Notes: generated from the sequence alone by a model not told the origin. Shown: positions 19,730-29,047, counted from the stretch's first letter. The stretch: 35,106 nucleotides of DNA from an uncultured Candidatus Saccharibacteria bacterium (GCA_937981355.1 CALJPD010000021.1:1-35106), one strand, 5' to 3'. Numbers and translations are program-made.

Positions 19730-21107
19730 CTTTAACTACTTTGTGAATCATGTTTTCGCCCTCTCATTTCAAAGTGACTTTGTGAGTGGGCAATACGTTG
19801 CTGATGTATGCGAGCACATGGATAAGCACCCGTACGCTATGTACATCACAGGTCGTGGCCACTTTAAGAGCACGCGCCTATATGCGCGTCTCATGTGGCA
19901 CTTATTGCGCTTTAAGCGAGAGAAACGACGTAGCCCGGTAGAGGGTTGGTACTTTAGCTATAACAGCGAGCTAGCAGCCTACCACTTATCCAAGGTGCGT
20001 AGCCTCGTAGCTATCAACCCATTTTATTCAGAGCTAACCAACTACAAGAGCCAAACAGACTCTGTGCTTGGCTTTGCGAAGGTAGGCCCAAACCAGACGC
20101 TAGACAAAGCGCCCAAGTTTCTCGTAAAGCCCGCCGGTCTCCTCGCCTTTAAGCGCGGTATCCACGCCAACCTTATCTACGTAGACGACCCGCTAAAAGA
20201 CCCCGAGAATAAATTGAAGCCTACCGTTATTCGTAAGATCAACCGTATCGTCTCTACAGAGCTATTGCCTATGGTAAACAAAGGCGGTGAGTGTTACGTT
20301 GTTGGTACGCCACAGACAAACGATGACTTTTTCTTTGATAAGGGACTAAGCACGCTATTTGCCCAATGGTTTACGCCGGCCATCCTAGACTGGAAAGCAG
20401 AGAAGGTGTTATGGCCTGACTTTTACACGTTCGATGACCTTATGAAGATTAGGGCAGCGCAGGGCGATAAGACATTTAACCAGGAGTATATGGCGCAGCC
20501 TGTCTATAACGAAGACAGCTATATCAACCGTGAAGCGCTAGAGAGCGTAGCCACCGAGCTATGTTGGAAAAAGAAAGATTGGAATAAAGCACTAGCTGAC
20601 GCTGTAGTTGTGGGCGGCTTTGATATAGGCAAGAAACGCCACCCAAGCCACCTAGCGCTATTCATCAAGAAATACAGTGAGACAGAAGACGGCGACGAGA
20701 TTATAAGCTACCGCCAAATATACTCATTCTGGATGGATGGCTGGCAATACGAGAAGCAGTACAAAGAGCTAAACCAGATATGCGAACTATTCAATGTCTC
20801 TAAACTGTACTATGATAATACTAGGGCTGAATTTGAGGGATTTGCTGAGCAGGGATTATTGAACCCTGTTATGGAGCCGGTAACATTAAACGCCAAAAAC
20901 CAAACCAAGATGGCCGCTAACCTAGACATGCTCATAACCAACAACCGTATCAATCTGATCAATGAGCAAAGGCAGACGAGCCAACTCCTCATGGTAGACA
21001 ACGCCTTGCAAGCGCTCGAGTCTCCAGAGGGACATGGTGACTCATTCTGGAGTATCTGTATGGGTATCTCTAATGAGGATGAGGGCGATATTTGGATTCG
21101 CTATTAA
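19641..21107 (+). CDS. Terminase large subunit
   Basis: A 488-residue packaging motor. The ATPase half has an atypical Walker A GRGHFKST (71-78) and Walker B LIYVDDPLKD (178-187). The nuclease half shows GGFDIGKKRHPSH (first acidic residue) and YYDNTRAEFEGFAEQG (second). It drives DNA into the prohead and cuts the concatemer. AAAGGG lies eight bases before the ATG at 19641, inside the small-subunit gene. Length is usual for the family. Whether ends are cos or headful cannot be read here. Confidence 0.9.
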   Translation: MTNLQESSRELLELKAAAAMELIERRAVNDFNYFVNHVFALSFQSDFVSGQYVADVCEHMDKHPYAMYITGRGHFKSTRLYARLMWHLLRFKREKRRSPVEGWYFSYNSELAAYHLSKVRSLVAINPFYSELTNYKSQTDSVLGFAKVGPNQTLDKAPKFLVKPAGLLAFKRGIHANLIYVDDPLKDPENKLKPTVIRKINRIVSTELLPMVNKGGECYVVGTPQTNDDFFFDKGLSTLFAQWFTPAILDWKAEKVLWPDFYTFDDLMKIRAAQGDKTFNQEYMAQPVYNEDSYINREALESVATELCWKKKDWNKALADAVVVGGFDIGKKRHPSHLALFIKKYSETEDGDEIISYRQIYSFWMDGWQYEKQYKELNQICELFNVSKLYYDNTRAEFEGFAEQGLLNPVMEPVTLNAKNQTKMAANLDMLITNNRINLINEQRQTSQLLMVDNALQALESPEGHGDSFWSICMGISNEDEGDIWIRY

Positions 21108-21128
21108 CAATAATAGGATGATAAGCTA

Positions 21129-23405
21129 ATGACCAATAACAAAGGATTATTGCAAAGGGTGTACGACGCAGTACTAAACCGGCAAGAGAAGCCGGCGGAA
21201 TCACGCGCCAACTACCTGAGCGATGACGGCGGAGTATATTCGTACAACGCCGGTATGCCATCATTCCAAGGTGGCAAAATAAAAGAGTACAAAGACAAAG
21301 CAAGCCAAGTCACAGCCAACAAAGGATGGGTTTTTGCTGCTAACGACTTTATCGCTGAAGCTTTCAGTGGTGTTGAGTTTCAACTCGTAAAGACAGACAG
21401 GAACGGCAACCGTAACACGATTACCGAACACCCTATACTTTCTTTGCTACAAAGCCCAACAGACAGCCAGCACGGTATGCAGATGCTATACCTCCATGCT
21501 AGTTACCTGAATATCAACGGCGAGAGCTACATTGTGCCTACAGGCGAGAACACTGAAATGCGAGGCTTACCAGCAGCGCTTACTGTGTTACCTGCTCATC
21601 TCGTAGAGTACAAGGTAAACAAAGACACCGGCGATGAGATTATGCGCTATGGTGACTACTACTGGATGAACACAGACACAGAGCGCCAATTTTACCGTGA
21701 CTACCGGCCAAACCCGGCTAGCCCACGTAATGGTATGTCGGTTATTCAGGCAGCAGCTGGCGCAGTAGATACAGACGACAAGGCTGTAGACTACAACCAG
21801 CGCTTTTTTGCTAACAGCGCACGGCCTAGTATGATCATCGAGTCTGAAAAGCAGATGACTGACGTAGCATTTAGGCGACTAAAACAGCAGCTTATCGAGT
21901 TTTACAGTGGTGGGCAAAACGCTTATGTACCAATGATCCTTGGTGGAGGGGCGTCTGCCAAACAATTCGTTTTGACCCAACGCGATATGGATTTTCTAGA
22001 AGGCCGCAAATTGAGCCGTGACGAGATTCTGGCAATGTTTCGTGTGTCTCCAGCTTTGCTTGGTATGATCACATCAGCTAACAGGGCTAACATGGAAGCT
22101 GCAGAGTATCACTTTGCCAAGTACACATTGCTGCCACGTGTCCGAGCTTTCTGTAACTTTATCAATAAGTATGTGATTGATCCGTTCGACCCATCGCTCG
22201 AGCTTACCTTTGTAGACTTTATACCGAGCGATTCGAGCGTAGAGGCTAGCGCTAACACGGCTGCTATCAATAACTGGATGACAGTTAATGAAGTGCGCAA
22301 GACATTAGACCTGCCACCTATCGAAGGTGGTGACGTGCTGTACCGTCCATCTGGCCGTGTAGAGATTGGTAAGAGCGAAGAGAGCGAGCCAGAGCCAAAG
22401 ACTGAAGACAAAGAGCCAGAAGCGTCTGAGAGCGACGACGACAAAGAGCAGGGGAACAAAGAGCAAGACGACAAGAAACTCGCAGACGAGGCCAAGAAAC
22501 GTGCCAGGCGAGAGCTAGCTATCATGCTAAAGCGTGCAGCCAATCAAAAAAAAAAGAGGGTAGAGAAGCGAGCCGCTGATAGATTCCAGCAAGGCGAAAA
22601 GCGGGTGGCAGACATGCAGCCAAGGCTCGATAAGTACGAGGCAAGCTTTAGGAAGGCTACCCGCAAGCACTTTGAGGCACAGCGCAAGGCTGTGATTGAC
22701 GAGCTAAACGAAGTAAAAGACGGCAACCGTAGCTTGGCAAAGCGTGACATTGACCCTATCTATAAGCAGCTAGCGCTCATTATGAGCGATGAGCAGTGGG
22801 ACATTAACTTGCAAGATGCACTTATGCCGCTGTACACCACGCTGATGAAAGAGCAAATCAAGGACGCCTGGGCACAACTACCGAACTTTAAGCCGCCTAA
22901 AGACGTGCCGGCTGTTTCTGAGTTTGTGAAGCAGCGCGCACGCAAGATCGCAGTAGACATTAACGACGAGAGCCAGAAGCAGATACTACTGACGCTAGCC
23001 GAGGGTATCGACAAGGGCGAGAGCCGCAACGAACTACGTGCCCGTGTTGAGAACATCTTTGGCGACATGAGCAGCAAGCGGGCAGACCGTATTGCACGTA
23101 CTGAGAGCGTACGAGCGGCCAGCCAGGCTGATATTTACGGCTGGGATGATTCAGACATTGTGATCGGCAAGGAATGGCACACCAAGCTAGGTGACGCCTG
23201 CCCATTCTGCCAAAGCCTTAATGGCAAGATCGTGGAGCTGAACAAACCATTTGTGGAGCTAGGCGACAGGCTAGAGGTTACAACCACCAGTAAAGCAGGC
23301 AATCCTGTGACACACACGCTTAAGGTAGACTACGAGCCTATGGTAGGCCCGCCGAGCCACCCTAACTGCCGTTGTGTACTCTTGCCAGTAATAGTTGACC
23401 AGTAA
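21129..23405 (+). CDS. Portal protein fused to MuF head-morphogenesis domain
   Basis: A 758-residue fusion. Residues 1-415 are an HK97-type portal (ANDFIAEAFSGVEF, YLNINGESYIVP, LSRDEILAMFRVSPALLGM, VRKTLDLPPIEGGD). A highly acidic then basic linker (about 415-520) contains a ten-A run. Residues about 620-758 are a MuF-type domain (ADRIARTESVRAASQ, ACPFCQSLNGKIV, PPSHPNCRCVLLPV). The portal forms the DNA entry ring and MuF proteins are packaged or assist assembly. Separate genes are usual, so the fusion and its slippery linker are noteworthy. AGGA lies about ten bases before the ATG. Confidence 0.85.
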   Translation: MTNNKGLLQRVYDAVLNRQEKPAESRANYLSDDGGVYSYNAGMPSFQGGKIKEYKDKASQVTANKGWVFAANDFIAEAFSGVEFQLVKTDRNGNRNTITEHPILSLLQSPTDSQHGMQMLYLHASYLNINGESYIVPTGENTEMRGLPAALTVLPAHLVEYKVNKDTGDEIMRYGDYYWMNTDTERQFYRDYRPNPASPRNGMSVIQAAAGAVDTDDKAVDYNQRFFANSARPSMIIESEKQMTDVAFRRLKQQLIEFYSGGQNAYVPMILGGGASAKQFVLTQRDMDFLEGRKLSRDEILAMFRVSPALLGMITSANRANMEAAEYHFAKYTLLPRVRAFCNFINKYVIDPFDPSLELTFVDFIPSDSSVEASANTAAINNWMTVNEVRKTLDLPPIEGGDVLYRPSGRVEIGKSEESEPEPKTEDKEPEASESDDDKEQGNKEQDDKKLADEAKKRARRELAIMLKRAANQKKKRVEKRAADRFQQGEKRVADMQPRLDKYEASFRKATRKHFEAQRKAVIDELNEVKDGNRSLAKRDIDPIYKQLALIMSDEQWDINLQDALMPLYTTLMKEQIKDAWAQLPNFKPPKDVPAVSEFVKQRARKIAVDINDESQKQILLTLAEGIDKGESRNELRARVENIFGDMSSKRADRIARTESVRAASQADIYGWDDSDIVIGKEWHTKLGDACPFCQSLNGKIVELNKPFVELGDRLEVTTTSKAGNPVTHTLKVDYEPMVGPPSHPNCRCVLLPVIVDQ
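22546..22556 (+). promoter_or_regulatory. Slippery A10G tract in portal-MuF linker
   Basis: Ten A residues followed by G. In the reading frame this ends A-AAA-AAG, a canonical -1 slip heptamer. A -1 shift meets TGA after seven codons, a +1 shift meets TAG after two, so either ribosomal or polymerase slippage would give a portal of about 480 residues without MuF. Confidence 0.5.
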
Positions 23406-23429
23406 TAGAATAAAGCTAGGAGATAAACC

Positions 23430-24302
23430 ATGAACATTATTTTACGTAACAGCGTACCCCAATCAGTAGATGAAGATAACCACACCGTGCGTATCCGGTT
23501 TACTGATGAGTCTGTAGACAGCTACGGTACTAGCCTGAAGTTTGATGGCTGGGACTTTAAGCGCTTTATGGACAACCCAACTGTGCAGCTGGATCATTAC
23601 AGCGATGCAGCAAGCAACATCGGCCGCGTCCTGGAGATTATTCCAGTACCTGACGAGCGAGCCTACGATGCTATCGTGCAGTTCGACGTAGACGACATGA
23701 GCGAGTACGGTGGTAACTGGGCGTGGGGCAAGGTATCACGTGGCTTTCTCCGTACCTGGAGCGTTGGGTTTGAAAACCTGGTAAACGAAGGGCTTGAGTA
23801 CCTGAAGAACCAGCTGTTTGAGATTAGCCTGGTTGGCATACCGTCTAACACAGGGGCTACCACTCGTGCATTAAATGATGGTAGTATATCTGAAGAGGAG
23901 GCAAGGGGCTTGATGAAACGCTACTACAGCGAAGCACGCAAGCTTGAGGCAGCCCTCGACAATACAACAGCTAAACCAAAAGGGGCACGTATGAACAAAG
24001 AGGAACTACAAGCGGCAATAGCAGAAGCTATGAAACCATTCCAAGAGCAGCTAGCAGCTTTAGAAGAAAAGCTAGCCACCGAAATTGCACCAAAAGCAGA
24101 AGCCAAAACCGAAGAGGATACGCCAGCTGAAGCTGAGCAGAAAGCCCCGGCAGAGGCTACCGAAGATAAAGCGGCCACAGAGGACGCCAGCACAGAGGTA
24201 GACGAAACCGAGACGATCAGCGATGAAGAGGCCGAGCGCATCATTGCAGAGTTTGAAAAGGAATTGGCCGAAGATGAAGGTGATGAGTCATTAGGTTATT
24301 AA
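23430..24302 (+). CDS. Prohead protease with C-terminal scaffold
   Basis: A 290-residue protein. Residues 1-165 form an HK97-type (S78) prohead protease with His56 in QLDHYSD and Ser111 in RTWSVGF, and the FEISLVGIPSN segment typical of the family. Residues about 188-290 are Glu/Ala-rich coiled coil like a scaffold. AGGAG precedes the ATG. The protease matures the capsid protein encoded next. An internal ATG at 23991 with its own strong ribosome site would give a free scaffold. Confidence 0.88.
   Translation: MNIILRNSVPQSVDEDNHTVRIRFTDESVDSYGTSLKFDGWDFKRFMDNPTVQLDHYSDAASNIGRVLEIIPVPDERAYDAIVQFDVDDMSEYGGNWAWGKVSRGFLRTWSVGFENLVNEGLEYLKNQLFEISLVGIPSNTGATTRALNDGSISEEEARGLMKRYYSEARKLEAALDNTTAKPKGARMNKEELQAAIAEAMKPFQEQLAALEEKLATEIAPKAEAKTEEDTPAEAEQKAPAEATEDKAATEDASTEVDETETISDEEAERIIAEFEKELAEDEGDESLGY
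23991..24302 (+). CDS. Nested in-frame scaffold protein
   Basis: A 103-residue product from an internal ATG (MNKEELQAAIAEAMKPF). AAAAGGGG ends five bases before this ATG, as good as any ribosome site in the genome. The product is a coiled coil followed by an acidic tail ending near the protease stop. The same protease/nested-scaffold arrangement is known from lambda C/Nu3. Expression is inferred from the ribosome site only. Confidence 0.6.
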   Translation: MNKEELQAAIAEAMKPFQEQLAALEEKLATEIAPKAEAKTEEDTPAEAEQKAPAEATEDKAATEDASTEVDETETISDEEAERIIAEFEKELAEDEGDESLGY

Positions 24303-24332
24303 AGTAACGATAACAAAGGAATAAAAGTAAAT

Positions 24333-25478
24333 ATGCCTTACACAAAGGAACAATTGGCCGCAGAGATTGAGAAGCGCCAAGCAGAGGCTCGCAAGCAGGC
24401 TGAGGCACGTGCTGCCCGGCATGCCAAGATGACCGAGCACAACAAAGAAATGAGCGAGAGCGACCGAGGCCGCGCACAGACCCGTGCATGGTTTGACGCT
24501 GTTCGTACTGGTAACACGCAGGAACTACGCCGCATCGACAGCGAAGTTGCTCGCGAGTACGCCGACATTGACATTGAGGTACGCCGCATGGGGCACCGTG
24601 CAGACAGCCAGAATGTCACCACACAAGCTGATGGTGGTTACCTCGTGCCTACCGTCATTGAAAAGGCTATCGTTGAGAAGATGGTGGACGTTGCACCTAT
24701 CCGGCAGTTCGCTACCGTTATTAGCAACGCACCTGCTAACCTCCGTGTGCCTGGCCAAGTTAGCCGGCCACAAGTAGCCTGGACAAACGAAGAGGCTGCT
24801 TACAATAAGACAAAAGCAACCTTCTCTGGGTTCGATATTGTCGCTAAAAAGCTTACCGGTATTGTGCCTCTTACTGAAGAGTTTCAGCAGGACGCAGCTG
24901 CCTTTAGCGTTGTTGAGCAGCTTCTAACCAAGCAGCTCGCTGAAGAGATTGCCTACCAGGAGAACATTGCTTTCTTGGCTGGTGACGGCACGACCAAGCC
25001 ACGTGGTATCCGTACCCGCAAGACTGCTTTGCCAGCAGGCCAGAAGATCAACATGGGTGCTAACCTCGCAGCGCTTAACTACGACGTTGTGAAGAAAGCT
25101 TACCGTGCTATGCCTCTTGGCTACCGCCGCAACGCTTTCTGGGTTGGTAACACTAACTTGGTTACGCAGCTTGATACCGTCAAGGATGGCCAGGGCCGCT
25201 ACATCTACAGCCAGGATGTTCGCGATGGCCTGCCATACGACAAGCTGCTTGGCTTGCCATTCGTAGAGGTTGACGCAACTGCTATGAACTTTGACGAGCT
25301 GTGGCTTGTAAACAAAAACTGTTTCTGGATCACCGACGTTGCTGGTATCCGCATTGACTTTGGCTTTGCGACTGGCGACTTTGAGAGTGGCCGCAACAGC
25401 CTCCGCGTGATGAAGCGAACCGGCGCAAGCCCGCTGATCACTGACGGGTTCGTCATGGCAAGCGTGAATGGTGCTTAA
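24333..25478 (+). CDS. Major capsid protein, HK97 fold
   Basis: A 381-residue HK97-type capsid protein. Residues 1-95 form a charged helical delta domain (KEQLAAEIEKRQAEARKQAEA), probably removed by the prohead protease. The core begins around GGYLVPTVIEKAIVEKM (105-121) with IRQFATVIS, VPLTEEFQQDAAAFSVVEQLLTKQLAEEIAYQENIAF-type spine helix region, and closes with SLRVMKRTGASPLITDGFVMASV. GGAAT-type ribosome site upstream. It forms the icosahedral shell. Confidence 0.92.
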   Translation: MPYTKEQLAAEIEKRQAEARKQAEARAARHAKMTEHNKEMSESDRGRAQTRAWFDAVRTGNTQELRRIDSEVAREYADIDIEVRRMGHRADSQNVTTQADGGYLVPTVIEKAIVEKMVDVAPIRQFATVISNAPANLRVPGQVSRPQVAWTNEEAAYNKTKATFSGFDIVAKKLTGIVPLTEEFQQDAAAFSVVEQLLTKQLAEEIAYQENIAFLAGDGTTKPRGIRTRKTALPAGQKINMGANLAALNYDVVKKAYRAMPLGYRRNAFWVGNTNLVTQLDTVKDGQGRYIYSQDVRDGLPYDKLLGLPFVEVDATAMNFDELWLVNKNCFWITDVAGIRIDFGFATGDFESGRNSLRVMKRTGASPLITDGFVMASVNGA

Positions 25479-25499
25479 TTAAAAGAAAGGACACACTAA

Positions 25500-25922
25500 A
25501 TGGCACACATCGTATTTACTGAATGTTTGGACGTTTACGTACCAGGTGACCACCTGTACCACGTAACCCAAAAGAAACTTGACTACCTGGACATGCTGAC
25601 AAAGGTTTACTTTGACGGCGAGCCACGGTACAAGATCGTCGAGACTCACGAGCAAGAGGAAGCCCGCGAACAGGCTGCCTACATTGCCGAGAACAAAGAC
25701 GCTTGGCAAGTTGAAAAGGACGCGCTGATCGCCCGCTACAAGGCTGGCGACCAGTACGCCGCTCGCGAGTGGGAGCTGTCCGCATTTGCTGATGAACCAG
25801 AGTTTCCATACGAGAAGGTACTCACCGAGATGGAAGCAGAGGAGAAGGCAAAGGCTGAAGCTGAAGCCACCGGTAAAGACGAGCAGCCACCTGCTGAGGG
25901 TGCTGGCAAGGACAAGAAATAG
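25500..25922 (+). CDS. Hypothetical head protein
   Basis: A 140-residue protein with GAAAGGA before the ATG. The N-terminal 45 residues look beta-rich (HIVFTECLDVYVPGDHLYHV), then helices and an acidic/Lys tail (EEKAKAEAEATGKDEQ). It lies between capsid and connector genes where decoration or head-completion proteins are common, but no family is recognised. It is the last gene before an internal terminator. Confidence 0.6.
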   Translation: MAHIVFTECLDVYVPGDHLYHVTQKKLDYLDMLTKVYFDGEPRYKIVETHEQEEAREQAAYIAENKDAWQVEKDALIARYKAGDQYAAREWELSAFADEPEFPYEKVLTEMEAEEKAKAEAEATGKDEQPPAEGAGKDKK

Positions 25923-25942
25923 CCAACAGGCTGTGACTTGCG

Positions 25943-25976
25943 AAGGGGATGGCCTGGAGGCTGTCCCCTTTTCTGT
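25943..25976 (+). terminator. Internal terminator after capsid genes
   Basis: A near-perfect twelve-base stem, AAGGGGATGGCC with GGCTGTCCCCTT (25943-25954/25959-25970, wobble pairs inside), then TTCTGTTT. It probably lowers expression of neck and tail genes relative to capsid. Confidence 0.75.
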
Positions 25977-25996
25977 TTATAGGAGATAATAAAGCT

Positions 25997-26560
25997 ATGG
26001 CTATAGTTACATTAGACGAAATAAAGAAACAGCTGGGTATCACCGGCAACGATAGAGACGCTGAGATACAAATGTACATCGACATGCTGCCACAGTGGCT
26101 GTATGACATTACAGGCGTGTGGTTCGGCTCATTAAAGACAGAAACAGAGATACAGGACTACAGGCCTGTGGTGTTTCTGGACAATGTGTACATCAAACAA
26201 GTGTCAAAAGTAAAGCAAGGCAGGATTACTGACGAGACCACAGAGGATAGCTTGAGCGAGGTACACGGCTACAGTGTAGACAATAAGACCGGCCGCGTTA
26301 CATTGTCTACGACAGGCTACAAAGACCAATACGAGCGCACAGACTACGACCAACTCCATATTACTTACACGTATGGGCTTGAGGACGTACCGGCAGCTGT
26401 GAAGATGGCCGCTATCCTTATGGTGCGTGGTATGGCTAATGAGATTAGCAGCGGTGGCACTACTGTCACATCTGAGCGTGTGGGCAACTACCAGAAGACC
26501 TACAGCGTATCAAAGAAAGAGCAGATGCTGCTAGCGCCGTTTGTGAGGTTTCTCGTATGA
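25997..26560 (+). CDS. Head-tail connector (gp6-like)
   Basis: A 187-residue protein of the phage head-tail connector type: N-terminal LDEIKKQLGITGNDRDAEIQMYIDMLPQW helices, a beta hairpin region, then VPAAVKMAAILMVRGMANE and a closing PFVRFLV. I chose the ATG at 25997 with AGGAG upstream; an in-frame ATG at 25949 lies inside the terminator. It should form the ring beneath the portal. Confidence 0.75.
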   Translation: MAIVTLDEIKKQLGITGNDRDAEIQMYIDMLPQWLYDITGVWFGSLKTETEIQDYRPVVFLDNVYIKQVSKVKQGRITDETTEDSLSEVHGYSVDNKTGRVTLSTTGYKDQYERTDYDQLHITYTYGLEDVPAAVKMAAILMVRGMANEISSGGTTVTSERVGNYQKTYSVSKKEQMLLAPFVRFLV

Positions 26561-26871
26561 TTAGCGCCAACATGCTACGTCATACGGTGACCGTCAAGCG
26601 CCTTATGAAGACGCAGGGGATGGTGCAGAAGACGCAGGCCGTTATGAGCGGTGTGCCTTGCACTATTCTGCCTATGAGCCGCGAGAACAGCGTGGCGTAC
26701 AATATCAGCGCCTACAAAGCATTTGATATGTACACCAACACTGACAAGATCAAGGTAAATGACACCGTGACTGACCAATCCGGGCGCAACTACGCCGTCA
26801 AAGCGCTTAACCCGTATGAGAACTTTGACAGTGTGACACATTCACATTATGTGCTGGAGCTTGCCGCGTAA
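26557..26871 (+). CDS. Head closure protein
   Basis: A 104-residue small beta-barrel protein of the head-closure (stopper) type: LRHTVTVKRLM at the start, YKAFDMYTNTDKIKVNDTVTDQSGRNYAV in the middle. It overlaps its neighbours (ATGA and TAATG). Second ring protein of the neck by position; the sequence pattern agrees. Confidence 0.7.
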   Translation: MISANMLRHTVTVKRLMKTQGMVQKTQAVMSGVPCTILPMSRENSVAYNISAYKAFDMYTNTDKIKVNDTVTDQSGRNYAVKALNPYENFDSVTHSHYVLELAA

Positions 26872-27341
26872 TGGCCACCTATATCAAGGTTGATACTGGT
26901 AACGTACCGCAACTAGGCCGTAGATGGCGCGGAGAGGCCTCTGGAGCTGTCCAGCGTATCTTGGCCAATGGTTCGGTAATAGTGCAGCGATCGATGCGTA
27001 AAAACGCCCCTGTGGGTGTTACACAGCGTCTGGCGGGCAATATACAACGCACTGTTGGTAATGGAGAGGCGAAGATTACGCCGCTGAGTAAGTACGCACC
27101 GGTTATCGAGAAGGGCCGCAAGCCAGGCAGCCGTATACCGCCATGGAAAAACGAAGACTTTCAACGGTGGGTGCGGGCCAAGCTTGGCAATGTGTCGCCA
27201 TTTGTGGTAGCCCGCTCGATCGCTCGTAAGGGTACGCAGCCGCAGCCATTCATTGAGAAGACGTACAAAGAGACAGAGCCGCAGATACAAGAGTACGCAG
27301 CACGGGCTATAGCAAACGTAATAAGTAAGTTGGAGGCGTAA
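26871..27341 (+). CDS. HK97 gp10-like neck/tail protein
   Basis: A 156-residue basic protein of the HK97-gp10 type: helix with VIVQRSMRKNAPVGVTQRLAGNI, YAPVIEKGRKPG and PQPFIEKTYKETEPQIQEY are characteristic of this group of neck or tail-completion proteins. TAATG junction with the closure gene. Conserved position between head closure and tail terminator. Confidence 0.75.
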   Translation: MATYIKVDTGNVPQLGRRWRGEASGAVQRILANGSVIVQRSMRKNAPVGVTQRLAGNIQRTVGNGEAKITPLSKYAPVIEKGRKPGSRIPPWKNEDFQRWVRAKLGNVSPFVVARSIARKGTQPQPFIEKTYKETEPQIQEYAARAIANVISKLEA

Positions 27342-27342
27342 C

Positions 27343-27804
27343 ATGCAAAATAAGATTAGCAACAAACTAGTAGAGGTAGTAAAGGCTATCCGTGACGAAG
27401 ACGGCAACCCTGTGTTTGCTGAGGTTGTAGACTACGACGACGGAGTCAATAAGTACCAGGGCTACCCTGCTGTGATGATTGTGCCAGACGACGCACCGGC
27501 CGAGCTTGGGCAAAACACTGAAGTGCACCGGCGTGAGGGCTTTAACGTCATTGCCATCATTCCTATGAATGAAGACGAGAGCCAGCGCGCAGAGGACTTT
27601 AAGAATATGCGCATACTGTCTGGGCTTATCCGTGACGCAATAGACGACACGGTAGACCTAGACGGGCTACGACACCGCGGTAAAGATCGTGTGCTAGGTG
27701 TTGTGCCAACGTCTGCCGGCTGGAGTGTAGCAACCGAGCCCGTTATGGCTTTGGTGGCTACTATCAATGTTATCGTGCGCTACGACCACTACACAGGTAA
27801 CTAG
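27343..27804 (+). CDS. Tail terminator protein
   Basis: A 153-residue alpha/beta protein between the gp10-like and tail tube genes, where siphoviruses encode the tail terminator. The layout (first helix KLVEVVKAIRD, central YPAVMIVPDD strand, long helix with DFKNMRILSGLIRDAID, final MALVATINVIVRY strand) agrees with that family. It should cap the tail tube. Confidence 0.65.
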   Translation: MQNKISNKLVEVVKAIRDEDGNPVFAEVVDYDDGVNKYQGYPAVMIVPDDAPAELGQNTEVHRREGFNVIAIIPMNEDESQRAEDFKNMRILSGLIRDAIDDTVDLDGLRHRGKDRVLGVVPTSAGWSVATEPVMALVATINVIVRYDHYTGN

Positions 27805-27836
27805 CAAATTGTTTATAATCAAGTAGGAGTATGAAT

Positions 27837-28028
27837 ATGAACAACAACCAATCACCAAAACGTATCTACTTTAACCCCGAGACCGGCACGACCGTTGAGG
27901 CCACGTCGGCACAAGAGGCGGCTTTAAGGTTTGATAACATGATTAAAGAAACGTTTGACGAGCAGGCTGAGCCAGTAGAGGCAGAGCCTGACACATCAGA
28001 TGATAAAAGTAAAACGGAGGCCAAATAA
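27837..28028 (+). CDS. Small acidic protein before tail tube
   Basis: A 63-residue protein with an N-terminal segment KRIYFNPETGTTVEATSAQEAA and an acidic tail. AGGAG lies seven bases before the ATG at 27837; a nearer ATG at 27831 is too close. TATAAT at 27814-27819 lacks a -35 and is not called. Function unknown. Confidence 0.6.
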   Translation: MNNNQSPKRIYFNPETGTTVEATSAQEAALRFDNMIKETFDEQAEPVEAEPDTSDDKSKTEAK

Positions 28029-29017
28029 TGGCAAATATCGACTTTATCGGTCGGCGTATTAGCTATGGTATCGCCAAGGAAGCTACGCGTGGCACAGCAG
28101 CCACTACCGCGGCTCACTGGATACCTCACTTGAGCGCTGACCTACAAGACAAGCACGAGAGTGCACTTAACAATAGCGCCATGGGCGTGATCGACCTAAA
28201 CAACGATGCCATCGTTACGCAGATTTGGAGCGAGGGCAAGATTGAGGGCAAGATCCAGGTAGAGAGCTTTGGGCTTATTCTGCTTGCTGCCCTTGGGCAA
28301 GTTACCAGCGCTGCCGGTGCTAAAGCTGGCACGTTTAAGCATAACTTTACCCGCCTTAACAGCAACTTGTCGCCAAGCTTGACTATCTTTGAAAAGTCAC
28401 CAGCTGCCGACCTTAAGTACGAGCTGTCGTGCCTTAAGAGCCTTGAAATTGACATTGTCACTGGTGAGTACGTGAAGTACACCGCTGACTTTATCGGTCG
28501 CCGGGGCACACCTGCTACAAGCACCGTCACGTTTGTGGAGTCTGAAGCTGAGTTTACCAGCAAGTACTGCCAGCTGAAGATGGCCGCTAACAAAGCCGGC
28601 CTTGCAGCAGCACCACATGTATCAATCAAGAGCGCAAAGGTGAAGATTGAGCGCAATACTGAGGCTTACTACGAAGCTGGTAGCGTCACACCTGCCGAGA
28701 TTCACAATAAGGCGTTTGACGTTAGCTTTGAATGTGAGCGGCGCTACAGCGACAACACACTCAAGGACGCGTCGCTTAAAAACACCAAGTACGCCCTCGA
28801 GCTTTCAATGGTAAACACTGACGACAAGATCGGTACAGCAAAGGATGAAAACCCATCGCTTAAGTTTACCTTGCCTGCTGTCGTTATCTCTGAGTGGGAG
28901 CGCGACCAAGGGCTCGATGACGTTGTTATGGAGAAGTTTACCGTGCAAGGCCTCTTCTCTGCTGCTAACGGCACGCAGATCGAGGCAGAGCTGGTGAACA
29001 GCACCGCAAGTTACTAA
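28028..29017 (+). CDS. Major tail tube protein
   Basis: A 329-residue protein with the tail tube pattern: ATRGTAATTAAHWIPH near the start, long beta-rich body, then ERRYSDNTLKDASLKNTKYALELSMVN and a KFTLPAVVISEWERDQGLDDVVMEKFTVQGLF closing region typical of actinophage and Firmicutes tube proteins. CGGAGG precedes the ATG. It polymerises around the tape measure. Confidence 0.82.
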   Translation: MANIDFIGRRISYGIAKEATRGTAATTAAHWIPHLSADLQDKHESALNNSAMGVIDLNNDAIVTQIWSEGKIEGKIQVESFGLILLAALGQVTSAAGAKAGTFKHNFTRLNSNLSPSLTIFEKSPAADLKYELSCLKSLEIDIVTGEYVKYTADFIGRRGTPATSTVTFVESEAEFTSKYCQLKMAANKAGLAAAPHVSIKSAKVKIERNTEAYYEAGSVTPAEIHNKAFDVSFECERRYSDNTLKDASLKNTKYALELSMVNTDDKIGTAKDENPSLKFTLPAVVISEWERDQGLDDVVMEKFTVQGLFSAANGTQIEAELVNSTASY

Positions 29018-29047
29018 TAAATCAAATAGGAAAGGACACCAACCAAT

